DNA of 64,000 bases from Alkaliphilus flagellatus. GTDB taxonomy: Bacteria; Bacillota; Clostridia; Peptostreptococcales; Natronincolaceae. The notes beneath the pieces are model-generated. The model saw only the letters and a program-made list of their open reading frames with translations, was not told the origin of the DNA and made no database searches. Both the position numbers and the translations under genes were made by a program. Positions 19,071-26,927 of this stretch are shown in pieces (the first letter of the stretch is position 1; each line of letters starts with the position of its first letter). The stretch covers positions 28,430 through 92,429 of the forward strand of contig NZ_JAHLQK010000001.1 in assembly GCF_018919215.1 (NCBI RefSeq), written 5' to 3'.

Positions 19071-19637
19071 TTAATTAAATTTCACCTTAGGAGCTTCCTT
19101 TGCATTTTGATCCATTTCAAAGTAAGGGTGACGTTCAAAATCAAAAGCTTTAGCTATAATACTTGTGGGAAATCTTCTGATTTTTTTGTTATATGTTTCT
19201 ACAGTCCTGTTATAATCCTGCCTAGATACTGCTAGACGATTTTCTGTACCAGCCAACTCGTCTTGGAGTCGTATAAATTGTTCATTAGCCTTAAGATCTG
19301 GATAATTTTCTACGACGAGAAGTAATCTGCTAAGGGCACCAGAAAGCTCATTATTAGCACCAATCAAATCTTCTCTACTTCCTCCGTCTTGGATTCTGGC
19401 CCTAGCGGCTGCTATTTGTGTAAAGATTTCCTCTTCGTGTTTTGCATAACCTTTAGTAACCTCAACTAAGTTAGGAATTAAGTCATATCTACGCTGTAGT
19501 AAATTTTCTACCTGCTTCCAGCTAGAAGTTACCTGCTCATCCATAGTAACTAATTTGTTGTAGCTACTAATAATAGAAAATAAGGATACGAGTATAATGA
19601 TAAAAACAATTACAGAAGCCGTTAATGATTTTTTCAT
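19071..19637 (-). CDS. lemA: LemA family protein
   Basis: The 188-residue protein has an N-terminal membrane helix (about residues 5-25) and a helical-bundle domain on the outer or cytoplasmic face. It carries family signatures: VTSSWKQVENLLQRRYDLIP, NLVEVTKGYAKHEEEIF and ENYPDLKANEQFIRLQDELA, and RRFPTSIIAKAFDFE near the C-terminus. The ATG used here is preceded by GGGGGA at a suitable distance; an in-frame ATG 33 bases earlier has no site. It lies 50 bases upstream of the TPM gene, with which it almost certainly forms an operon. The molecular function of LemA is unknown. Confidence 0.93.
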   Translation of the reverse strand: MKKSLTASVIVFIIILVSLFSIISSYNKLVTMDEQVTSSWKQVENLLQRRYDLIPNLVEVTKGYAKHEEEIFTQIAAARARIQDGGSREDLIGANNELSGALSRLLLVVENYPDLKANEQFIRLQDELAGTENRLAVSRQDYNRTVETYNKKIRRFPTSIIAKAFDFERHPYFEMDQNAKEAPKVKFN

Positions 19638-19892
19638 AGCAATCCCCCTAACAAAATTAATATTTAGCATACAAGCTAGTATTTTAAAGCCTTCTATATA
19701 ATATTTAGTTTATATAGAAATATACACATGATAATGCTATAAGCTGATAAAAAATATAAAATTCGAGGAGTACATAAAGTTTGGATTTAATTGAAAAATA
19801 TATTATTAAATATTAGAACTGTTAGCTGTGGAATAAATAAGCTAAAATAGAATTAGGCAAATATGTGTGTATAATGAAAAGGATTGATAATA

Positions 19893-22256
19893 TTGGATAA
19901 GCGCAAGGAAGTAGTAATATCTATCCGTAGCTTAGTAGAATTTGTATTGATGTCGGGGGATTTAGATAGTAGATTTACTGGAAGTAGTAGGGCATTAGAG
20001 GGTACAAGGGCCCATCAGAAGATACAAAAATCCTACGGTGAGGAATATACCCCAGAGGTTACATTAAAGTACAGTTTTGGGTATGAAAACTATAATATGA
20101 CTGTGCAGGGAAGGGCAGATGGAATTTTAATTGAGAAAAATAATGTTGTAGTAGATGAGATAAAATCAACTACCATACCCTTAGACCTGTTAGATGAAAA
20201 TAGAAATCTAACCCATTGGGGACAGGCTAAATGTTACGGATATATTTATGCTAAGGAGAAAAACTTAAAAGTAATAGATATTCAATTAACCTATTATAAT
20301 TTAGATACAGATGAGACAAAAAAATTTCGGAAATCCTTTAACTTTGAGGAACTAGAAGTCTTTTTCTACCAATTAATTAAAGATTACTATAACTGGGTTG
20401 ATACATTAGAAAATTGGAAATTTACAAGAGATATAAGTATTAAAGAGTTACAATTTCCATTTCTAGACTACCGTAAAGGACAGAGAGAATTAGCTGTAGC
20501 AGTTTATAAAACGATTAAGGAAGAAAAAAGGCTTTTTGCTCAAGCCCCAACTGGAATAGGTAAAACCATATCTACTTTATTTCCTACGGTTAAGGCAATT
20601 GGTGAAGGCATTACATCGAAAATATTTTATCTAACTGCTAAAACCATTACTAGACAGGTGGCAGAGGAAGCTTTTAGTAAAATGAGAGATGGGGGTTTAA
20701 GGTTTAAAACCGTTACACTAACTGCTAAGGATAAAATATGTTTTGAGAAGGGGAAGAAGTGTACTCCAGAGGAATGTAGCTTTGCTAAAGGTCATTTTGA
20801 TAGGTTACGGGATGGACTGAAGGATTTATTTAATAACGAAGATGCCTTTACAAGGGAAGTAATTGAAAAATATGCCCTGAAACATAATATATGTCCCTTT
20901 GAATTTTCTTTAGATATTGCCCTATGGGCTGATGGGGTTATTTGCGATTATAACTATGCTTTTGATCCTAGAGTATACTTGAAACGATTTTTTATGGATG
21001 AAAAGGGAGATTATACTTTTTTAATTGATGAAGCTCATAATCTAGTGGATCGTTCAAGAACAATGTTTTCGGCTGAATTGAATAAAAAAGCATTTTTAGA
21101 TCAAAAGCGCATTATGAAGGATAAGAATCCTAAAATATCTAAAGCCCTACATCATTTAAATACATTTATGATTAGTATGAATAAACAGTGTGGAGAAGCT
21201 TCCTTCTATATGCAAAAGGAGGAACCGAAAGAAATTTATCCACTGTTAGGCAATTTTATTAGAGAAGCAGAGGAATGGCTTAAAGAAGGAAATAAGGAAG
21301 AAGGTTATGAGGATTTACTAGAGTTATATTTTAATGCTCTTACATTTTTGAAGATTGCAGAGTTTTATGACGAAAGATACATTACATATGTGGAAAAAAG
21401 GAATAGAGATGTTATTTTAAAAATATTTTGTTTAGATCCTTCTTACCTATTAGGTGAGGCTATTAAAAGAGGAAAGTCAGCAATTTTCTTTTCTGCTACA
21501 TTAACTCCGTTACAATATTTTAAAGAAATTTTTGGTGGCAATGAAGAAGATTATTGTGTTAGATTAGGTTCGCCCTTTGATTCTAACAATCTATGTCTTA
21601 TTGTAGCAGATTATATATCCACTAAATATCGAGATCGGGATAATAGTTATATGCCTATAGTGGATACTATTGCCAATGTAGTGAAAGGTAGAAAAGGAAA
21701 TTATTTTGTTTTTTTTCCATCTTACCAATATTTAAGAAGGGTTTTTGATCTATTTATAGAAAAATATCCTCATATTTCTGTAATTGCGCAGGAGTCTACT
21801 ATGACAGAGGAAGAAAGAGAAGAATTTTTAAGTAGATTTGAAATAGAATTAGATAATACCTTAGTTGCCTTTGGGGTTTTAGGTGGAATATTTTCAGAGG
21901 GAATAGACCTAGTAGGAGATAGATTGATTGGTGCAATAATTATAGGTGTTGGACTTCCTCAACTTTCTCTAGAGGTAAATCTCATAATGGATTATTTTAA
22001 TGATAAAAACAATAAGGGATACGAATATGCCTATTTATTTCCAGGTATGAATAAGGTATTGCAGGGAGCAGGTAGAGTAATACGTACAGAAAAAGATAAA
22101 GGTATAGTTTGCCTTATTGATGATAGATTTACGTCTCATAGTTATCAGAGGTTATTTCCACCAGAATGGAAACATTTTAAAAGGGCAAATAATGGCAAGA
22201 AATTATCATATCATATAGATGAATTTTGGGGTAAAAAAGATAGATTGGAGGAATAA
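19893..22256 (+). CDS. DinG/XPD-type iron-sulfur helicase with N-terminal PD-(D/E)XK nuclease-like domain
   Basis: The protein has about 787 residues. Residues 1-175 carry a nuclease-like pattern: GRADGIL, then VVVDEIKST (E-x-K) and HWGQAKCYGYIYA (Q and Y), as in Cas4/RecB-type folds. The helicase follows with Walker A APTGIGKT, a DEAH box (LIDEAHNLV), and cysteines at CFEKGKKC, PEEC and NICPF that fit the 4Fe-4S cluster of XPD/DinG helicases. Motif SATLTPL and the final QGAGRVIRTEKDKG complete it. It is therefore a superfamily 2 DNA helicase for repair or restart. The TTG start is chosen because AAAGGA lies 9 bases before it; another TTG 9 bases earlier is possible. Confidence 0.9.
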   Translation: MDKRKEVVISIRSLVEFVLMSGDLDSRFTGSSRALEGTRAHQKIQKSYGEEYTPEVTLKYSFGYENYNMTVQGRADGILIEKNNVVVDEIKSTTIPLDLLDENRNLTHWGQAKCYGYIYAKEKNLKVIDIQLTYYNLDTDETKKFRKSFNFEELEVFFYQLIKDYYNWVDTLENWKFTRDISIKELQFPFLDYRKGQRELAVAVYKTIKEEKRLFAQAPTGIGKTISTLFPTVKAIGEGITSKIFYLTAKTITRQVAEEAFSKMRDGGLRFKTVTLTAKDKICFEKGKKCTPEECSFAKGHFDRLRDGLKDLFNNEDAFTREVIEKYALKHNICPFEFSLDIALWADGVICDYNYAFDPRVYLKRFFMDEKGDYTFLIDEAHNLVDRSRTMFSAELNKKAFLDQKRIMKDKNPKISKALHHLNTFMISMNKQCGEASFYMQKEEPKEIYPLLGNFIREAEEWLKEGNKEEGYEDLLELYFNALTFLKIAEFYDERYITYVEKRNRDVILKIFCLDPSYLLGEAIKRGKSAIFFSATLTPLQYFKEIFGGNEEDYCVRLGSPFDSNNLCLIVADYISTKYRDRDNSYMPIVDTIANVVKGRKGNYFVFFPSYQYLRRVFDLFIEKYPHISVIAQESTMTEEEREEFLSRFEIELDNTLVAFGVLGGIFSEGIDLVGDRLIGAIIIGVGLPQLSLEVNLIMDYFNDKNNKGYEYAYLFPGMNKVLQGAGRVIRTEKDKGIVCLIDDRFTSHSYQRLFPPEWKHFKRANNGKKLSYHIDEFWGKKDRLEE

Positions 22257-22259
22257 AAA

Positions 22260-22628
22260 ATGTATAAAATGGATCATGTTGGTGTTAGGATTAAGGATAG
22301 TAAAATATCAACTGAATTTTACTGTAATATTCTTGGTTGCGAAGTAGTAGGCACACTTAAAAATGAAGAAAGAGAGCTAATATTTTTACGAGCTGGCGAT
22401 GGTGTTATTGAGTTGATTAATAAATTTAACCATTACGAAGAAAGAAGTGCTGGTGTAGTAGATCATATTGCTTTTACTGTAGATAACTTAGACGAGGCAA
22501 TTAAAAAACTCAAAGAATCTGGTGTAAATATTTTAGGAGATAAACCTATTCAAGTAACAGAAAGTATGAGAGTTATATTTTTTGAAGGTCCCGATAGAGA
22601 AAGACTAGAGTTTGTGGAGAAGAGATAG
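22260..22628 (+). CDS. VOC-family (glyoxalase/dioxygenase-like) protein
   Basis: The 122-residue protein is a single vicinal-oxygen-chelate domain of two beta-alpha-beta-beta-beta modules. His in MDHVGVRIKDS, Glu in VIELINK, His in VDHIAFTVDNLDEAIKKL and Glu in RERLEFVEK are in the four metal-ligand positions of glyoxalase I-type enzymes. It starts 4 bases after the helicase gene and is probably co-transcribed. The sequence supports a methylglyoxal detoxifying or isomerising enzyme, but small VOC proteins have many substrates and the precise reaction is not known. Confidence 0.85.
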   Translation: MYKMDHVGVRIKDSKISTEFYCNILGCEVVGTLKNEERELIFLRAGDGVIELINKFNHYEERSAGVVDHIAFTVDNLDEAIKKLKESGVNILGDKPIQVTESMRVIFFEGPDRERLEFVEKR

Positions 22629-22662
22629 TACAGTTTCAAATACTATTTAGGGGGAGACTGGA

Positions 22663-23913
22663 ATGAGAATAGGTGAATTTGCCAAAAAATATAACCTTAC
22701 TATTGATACTATTAGGCACTACATGGATATAGAACTTCTTCTTCCGGAAAAAAGTGGAGGACATTATTTCTTTGGAGAGAAAGAAGAAAAGGATTTAAAA
22801 GAAATTCTACAACTAAAAGAATTGAAATTTACATTATCTGAAATTCAGAGAATCATTGGATATTCAAGACTATCTCAATTAAGATATAAGGAAGATAAAA
22901 TTTATATTAGAGGTATTTTACTAGATAAAAAAAATATTTTAGATGAAGAGAAACGCGGAATTCAAAAGGCATTAGAGATATTAAAAAACAGAATTAATGA
23001 AATCGATAATATTGATGAAATCGTAGAGAGTAGTGGAATTAAAACAGGAATTCATATATCATTTATCCAATACCTTAGCTGTCCTATATGTGATATGCCA
23101 CTAGAATTAGAGGATGGAAAAGTTACAAGTAATATGATAATGGAAGGATATTTTAGGTGCAAATGTGGTTATAGCGGTAATGTAGAAGATGGAATTTATG
23201 TATCTTTAGATGATGAAGATAGAAAAAAGATTCACAAAGAGAATTTAGATAGTACAGTAAAACCAGCTGCTACATTAGGGGAATATGTGGAGGGAACAGA
23301 TGCTTCTCTGATAAATCACATATATAAGTCTATAGATTCAATTATTAATTTTATGGATATAGATGCTTTGGACAATAAAATAATACTGGAGCTTGGAACT
23401 GGGTCAGGTTTTTTTATGAGACAATTTTTGTCCTATATAAAACCAAATAATATTTATATAGTAACAGATCATGATATTGATAGAATTAGGTTTATAAAGG
23501 CGTATTTAGAGGAGCATTTTTTAGATTGTAAATTTGTTTTTATTTGTTCTGATCTTAGTAAATTACCTATTAAGAATGAAAGTGCCGACTACATTGTAAA
23601 CTATTTGACTTCTTTAAACTATAGCTTAAAAAATGACCAATTTTTAGATAATATATTAATTCCTAAAATAAGAAAGGGAGGCAAATTAATAGGATGCTCT
23701 TATTATGTAAAATCTGGCTCTAAGATATTAAGATCTGTACCACCTACTTCTAGAAAGTTTTTTGAAGAAAGAGCATATAAAACCGAGATAAAAAACTTAG
23801 CATTGAATAACATTGAAGTAAAGGAAATAGGAGACATTATTGTAGAATCTAAGTACGAAGTTATGATGGAAGGACACGAATTTTACACCCTTGTCTACTG
23901 TGGAGAAAAGTAG
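22663..23913 (+). CDS. MerR-type regulator fused to a zinc-binding SAM methyltransferase
   Basis: The 416-residue protein has three parts. Residues 1-70 are a MerR winged helix (RIGEFAKKYNLTIDTIRHY), followed by a coiled dimerisation helix to about residue 120. A zinc-ribbon-like segment follows, with cysteines in CPICDMPL and CKCG. The rest is a class I methyltransferase fold with motif I LELGTGSGFF (about residue 243), an acidic residue after strand 2 (VTDHDIDR) and a motif IV region. The ribbon plus methyltransferase resembles the plan of RlmA-type rRNA methyltransferases. Such a fusion could sense a ligand and switch on a transporter; the MFS exporter downstream is a plausible target. Substrate and target are inferred. 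Confidence 0.85.
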   Translation: MRIGEFAKKYNLTIDTIRHYMDIELLLPEKSGGHYFFGEKEEKDLKEILQLKELKFTLSEIQRIIGYSRLSQLRYKEDKIYIRGILLDKKNILDEEKRGIQKALEILKNRINEIDNIDEIVESSGIKTGIHISFIQYLSCPICDMPLELEDGKVTSNMIMEGYFRCKCGYSGNVEDGIYVSLDDEDRKKIHKENLDSTVKPAATLGEYVEGTDASLINHIYKSIDSIINFMDIDALDNKIILELGTGSGFFMRQFLSYIKPNNIYIVTDHDIDRIRFIKAYLEEHFLDCKFVFICSDLSKLPIKNESADYIVNYLTSLNYSLKNDQFLDNILIPKIRKGGKLIGCSYYVKSGSKILRSVPPTSRKFFEERAYKTEIKNLALNNIEVKEIGDIIVESKYEVMMEGHEFYTLVYCGEK

Positions 23914-23940
23914 AACATTTTAAAATAATATACTCTTATG

Positions 23941-23975
23941 GAAATATGGTGTTAACACTATATTTCTATTTTTTA
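23941..23975 (+). terminator. Terminator after MerR-methyltransferase gene
   Basis: GAAATATGGTG pairs with CACTATATTTC (one G-T pair) around TTAA, followed by a T-run. Confidence 0.8.
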
Positions 23976-24128
23976 TGGTGAAAAAAATAGAGTAATTAGT
24001 ATTGTGCTTGTGTATGCACCTCAAATTAAAATATAAGTAAGAAAGAAATTGTAGTATTAAGAATAAATCTATGGAATATTTTAAGATACAATTTAAAAAA
24101 TTATAAATTTTAATTTGGAGGTAATATT

Positions 24129-25406
24129 ATGGAAGCTAGGCAAGATATAGGACTAGAAAAGTCAACTACTTCAGATAAAGCTAATTTAATTTTATTTGTT
24201 GCAGGAAAGTTTGTTTCACTTTTTGGAACCTTTATATATAGTTTTGCTATTGGCCTATACGTATTAGAAAAGACAAGCTCAGGATTGTCCTTCGCTAGTA
24301 GTATTATTTTTAGTATGCTACCTAGAGTTATCTTAGGCCCTATTGCAGGGGTAGTGGCAGATAGATTAGATCGTAAAAAGATTGCGGTCGGGATGGATTT
24401 TATATGTGGTATATTGATGTTATCATTTTTTATATTGAGTAAATTTGATGGAATAAAAATTCACTATGTTTATCTATTTTCCTTCTTATTGTCAACAGCT
24501 AATGTATTTTTTGATGTGGCTATGGAAGCTAGTAAGCCAAACTTAGTTGATAATAAAAACTTAACTAGACTTAACTCCTTATCTCAAAGTATAACATCTA
24601 TAGCGTCTATTAGTGGACCATTTTTAGGTGGTATAGTATACGGGTTTTTTAATATACAGGGTTTTCTATTTTTTAATGGTATTTGTTTTATTTTATCTGC
24701 AATATCTGAGGCCTTTATAGATTTTGAATATAATAGACCAAAGGAGCAAAATAAGGAGAGAGAGACCAGACCTATGTTACAAGAGTTAAAGGAAGGGGTT
24801 CAATTTTTTAGAAATAACAAAGTGTTATTTAGCATTATGTCTTTTTCTTTGCTTATTAACTTTGCAATGCAGCTTTCGATTACAGTACCACTACCCTATA
24901 TACTAACAAATACTTTAGAGCTATCTTCTAGTCAGTATGGTACTGTTAAGGGGTTTTGGCCTGCGGGAATGTTAGTAGGTTCAATACTATTATCTTTTTT
25001 ACCCCAACGGGATAAGATATTTAAACAAACAGCTGTACTGTTTACTATATTTATATGTATACTAATGGCTGTAGCACTGCCTGTAATACCAATATTTAGT
25101 GGATATTCTAAGGGTGTATACTTTGTTTATTATATAATAGTTATGGGACTAGGGGGTATGGTTGTAGCATTTATTGATATTCCTATTATGGTGGTTTTTC
25201 AAAGACTTATACCAGATGAAGTTAGGGGTAGAGTACTCAGCTTAATAGGTACTATGGCTGTAGGTATAGCTCCTATAGGGCTATTACTAGCAGGTATTTT
25301 AATAGATCATATTCCTACATGGATTTTACCCATATGTGCAGGAGTATTATTAATAGTAAAATTGATTTCTTTTATAAAGGATGAGGAATTAAAAAAATTA
25401 CTGTAG
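24129..25406 (+). CDS. MFS transporter, drug-exporter type
   Basis: The 425-residue protein has twelve predicted membrane segments in two halves. The loop between segments 2 and 3 carries GVVADRLDRKKI, the MFS motif A. The overall pattern (LFVAGKFVSLFGTFIYSFAI at the start; DEVRGRVLSLIGTMAVGIAP in segment 10-11) fits the macrolide-efflux Mef/YfmO/enterobactin-exporter group (MFS_3). The substrate is not known. It has its own strong GGAGGT site and lies 215 bases after the MerR-methyltransferase fusion gene, separated by a terminator, so it may be a regulated target of that protein. Confidence 0.88.
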   Translation: MEARQDIGLEKSTTSDKANLILFVAGKFVSLFGTFIYSFAIGLYVLEKTSSGLSFASSIIFSMLPRVILGPIAGVVADRLDRKKIAVGMDFICGILMLSFFILSKFDGIKIHYVYLFSFLLSTANVFFDVAMEASKPNLVDNKNLTRLNSLSQSITSIASISGPFLGGIVYGFFNIQGFLFFNGICFILSAISEAFIDFEYNRPKEQNKERETRPMLQELKEGVQFFRNNKVLFSIMSFSLLINFAMQLSITVPLPYILTNTLELSSSQYGTVKGFWPAGMLVGSILLSFLPQRDKIFKQTAVLFTIFICILMAVALPVIPIFSGYSKGVYFVYYIIVMGLGGMVVAFIDIPIMVVFQRLIPDEVRGRVLSLIGTMAVGIAPIGLLLAGILIDHIPTWILPICAGVLLIVKLISFIKDEELKKLL

Positions 25407-25461
25407 TTAGCCGATGAGAGAGTTAATTATTTTAGAAAATCTAAAAAAGTATGGAATAAAC

Positions 25462-25500
25462 AAACCTAAGTTCTAAAATTTTTAAGAACTTAGGTTTTTA
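25462..25500 (+). terminator. Terminator after MFS gene
   Basis: AAACCTAAGTTCT pairs with AGAACTTAGGTTT around a 10-base loop, followed by T's. The left arm is identical to that of the terminator at 18154. Confidence 0.88.
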
Positions 25501-25618
25501 CCATTTAGTATATACCTTGAACTTTGATAATAGTCTAAGTATGTAGGATATAGATAATTGGAACAAATTTAATAATACTTCGTCTAATTATGTAAATTTA
25601 AAGTGAGGTGTGAATATT

Positions 25619-26176
25619 ATGAAAAAGATAATTAGCATGAAAAAATTATCAATACTATTTATTTTATCTATCATAGTACTTATGGTAGCTTGTACTGGAA
25701 ACCAAGATGCTGATATAGCTGAACAAGAGAAGCCTAAAGGGGATAATCATTCTGTAAGTACTGAAAATCAAGATATTCATACAGTTGAGGCATATGTGAC
25801 AGTTATTGAAAAATTATATAAAGAAGATATTGGTCTTAATAGCAATATAAAATATATTGCTGTTGATACATCACTAATAGTAAATTTAACAGATGAAGGA
25901 AAAGCAGAATTACTAAAGAAACTTGAAAGTTATGGTTTTACTGTTTTGAATATGACCTTTGAGGAACTTAAAAAACAAGGATACATTAAAGATCTATATT
26001 TTGAAGAAGGGATATTATTTAAAATTAAAGATAAACCTATAAAAAATAATTCTATAACTATGAATATATCTAAGTGGCGTTCAGGTCTTGGTGCAATTGG
26101 CTATGACGGTTTAGTTATAGAGTATAGAAATGATAAATGGGAAATAACGAAATTAGGGGATGCATGGATAAGCTAA
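25619..26176 (+). CDS. Hypothetical lipoprotein
   Basis: The 185-residue protein starts MKKIISMKKLS and has a hydrophobic stretch ending LMVAC, a good lipobox, so it should be a membrane-anchored lipoprotein with the cysteine near residue 25. After a short Glu/Lys/Asn-rich linker, the remaining 140 residues form a mixed alpha/beta domain with no motif I can name. The C-terminal VIEYRNDKWEITKLGDAWIS looks like the last two strands of a small beta domain. An in-frame GTG 9 bases upstream is too close to the GTGAGG site and is rejected. The last 13 bases overlap the start of a decayed FtsW-like gene. Confidence 0.75.
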   Translation: MKKIISMKKLSILFILSIIVLMVACTGNQDADIAEQEKPKGDNHSVSTENQDIHTVEAYVTVIEKLYKEDIGLNSNIKYIAVDTSLIVNLTDEGKAELLKKLESYGFTVLNMTFEELKKQGYIKDLYFEEGILFKIKDKPIKNNSITMNISKWRSGLGAIGYDGLVIEYRNDKWEITKLGDAWIS

Positions 26177-26385
26177 GGTATAAATATATTTCTGATTTTT
26201 TAAATAAGGTATGTGGCGAAATAAAATATAAAGACGCACATGTAATTATAAGTATAATAGTTATAGAATTAGCTGTTACTCGTATGTTTTTGACAAGACC
26301 AAAAATTAATCATCTGTACTGTAGATATTTAGTAAGTTCAATAGTACCAGTATTTTCACTACAAGCACTGGCAAGATTAAGTTAG
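26164..26385 (+). pseudogene. Internally deleted copy of the HAAS-FtsW gene at 30489
   Basis: The first part (YISDFLNKVCGEIKYK) is identical to the N-terminus of the intact protein at 30489. It then jumps, after about 60 bases, to the intact gene's C-terminal region (IIVIELAVTRMFL, then PVFSLQALA). About 1 kb, including most membrane segments, is missing, and the frame ends 80 bases before the equivalent C-terminus. The identity covers both DNA and protein. The open frame of about 73 codons is thus a deletion remnant, not a real small gene. A 20-base stretch just after it (TTAGATGATATAATAATTT) recurs at 33913, upstream of the coiled-coil gene. Confidence 0.88.
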
Positions 26386-26415
26386 ATGATATAATAATTT
26401 TTAGACGGATTTATA

Positions 26416-26444
26416 TTGCAAAGGTTAAATATATATGGTAATAT
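26416..26444 (+). promoter_or_regulatory. Candidate sigma-A promoter of the hflX leader
   Basis: TTGCAA and TAATAT are separated by 17 bases. Transcription would start near 26451, a few bases before the ribosome-binding site of the short upstream ORF, and produce an hflX leader of about 475 bases. Confidence 0.55.
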
Positions 26445-26479
26445 GGCATTAACTTTAATGAATGGAGGGTTGCTTAAAA

Positions 26480-26524
26480 ATGTGTGGAATATTTAGATCT
26501 CGATTTTATACTTTATGTAACTAA
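26480..26524 (+). CDS. Leader peptide (14 codons) with Arg-Ser-Arg motif upstream of hflX-mph
   Basis: The frame encodes MCGIFRSRFYTLCN and has a good GGAGGG site 10 bases upstream. Leader peptides of this size precede many macrolide-inducible resistance genes. The R-S-R at residues 6-8 fits the +X+ motif (basic, any, basic) at which macrolide-bound ribosomes stall. It is followed by a CTCTAC/GTAGAG hairpin and then a terminator about 100 bases on. The genes downstream are a ribosome-rescue type GTPase and a macrolide phosphotransferase. The coding nature rests on the site, the motif and the context; expression is not shown. Confidence 0.65.
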   Translation: MCGIFRSRFYTLCN

Positions 26525-26626
26525 TTTAATAGTGCTTAAAGGCTCTACCTATGTGTAGAGTAAACGGGATTGGTCTGCCTATTTTTAAGAAAACCTTACT
26601 AATGATATAGATGCATGAAAATTGTT

Positions 26627-26656
26627 AAGAGGGAGGGAGAAATCTACCCTCTTTTT
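26627..26656 (+). terminator. Leader terminator 1 (candidate attenuator) upstream of hflX
   Basis: AAGAGGG pairs with CCCTCTT over a 13-base loop and runs into T's. It lies about 100 bases after the leader ORF. The 26555-26560 arm GTAGAG could compete for the CTACCCTC side, as an antiterminator would. Confidence 0.7.
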
Positions 26657-26808
26657 GTGTATCTAAAAATAGAATATGAATAAAAGAAGAATAAGTTAAA
26701 CTTTTATAAAATAAAGATGTGACTATATTATATTTATTCTTGCTCGTTTTTCATAGGTATCAATAGGAAGTTTTCCATTTTTTGCAACATATCTTCCGTT
26801 TACTCAAT

Positions 26809-26834
26809 ACACAGGTAGAAGCCTGTGTTTTTTT
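26809..26834 (+). terminator. Leader terminator 2 (candidate attenuator) upstream of hflX
   Basis: ACACAGG pairs with CCTGTGT over a 6-base loop, followed by seven T's, about 95 bases before the hflX start codon. It would have to be read through for hflX to be expressed. Confidence 0.8.
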
Positions 26835-26860
26835 ATTGTGAATACAACAAGGTTCCCGGG

Positions 26861-26893
26861 ACCCATCAGCAATCTTTGATTGCGTTGATGGGT
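26861..26893 (+). other. Strong hairpin immediately upstream of the hflX ribosome-binding site
   Basis: ACCCATCA with GCAATC pairs with GATTGC and TGATGGGT around a TTT loop: 14 pairs with a two-base bulge. No T-run follows, so it is not a terminator. It could protect the mRNA 5' end after processing. The flanks GGTTCCCGGG and GGTGGGGTTC are unusually GC-rich for this window. It is similar in shape, but not sequence, to the hairpin at 50263. Confidence 0.6.
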
Positions 26894-26927
26894 GGGGTTC
26901 TTATTATATTTGAATGGAGGAAGATAT

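Noticed and set aside
26720..26800. Reverse-strand frame before hflX reading VNGRYVAKNGKLPIDTYEKR
   Set aside because: It is too short, has no start or ribosome-binding site and overlaps the leader; at most a remnant that I cannot identify.
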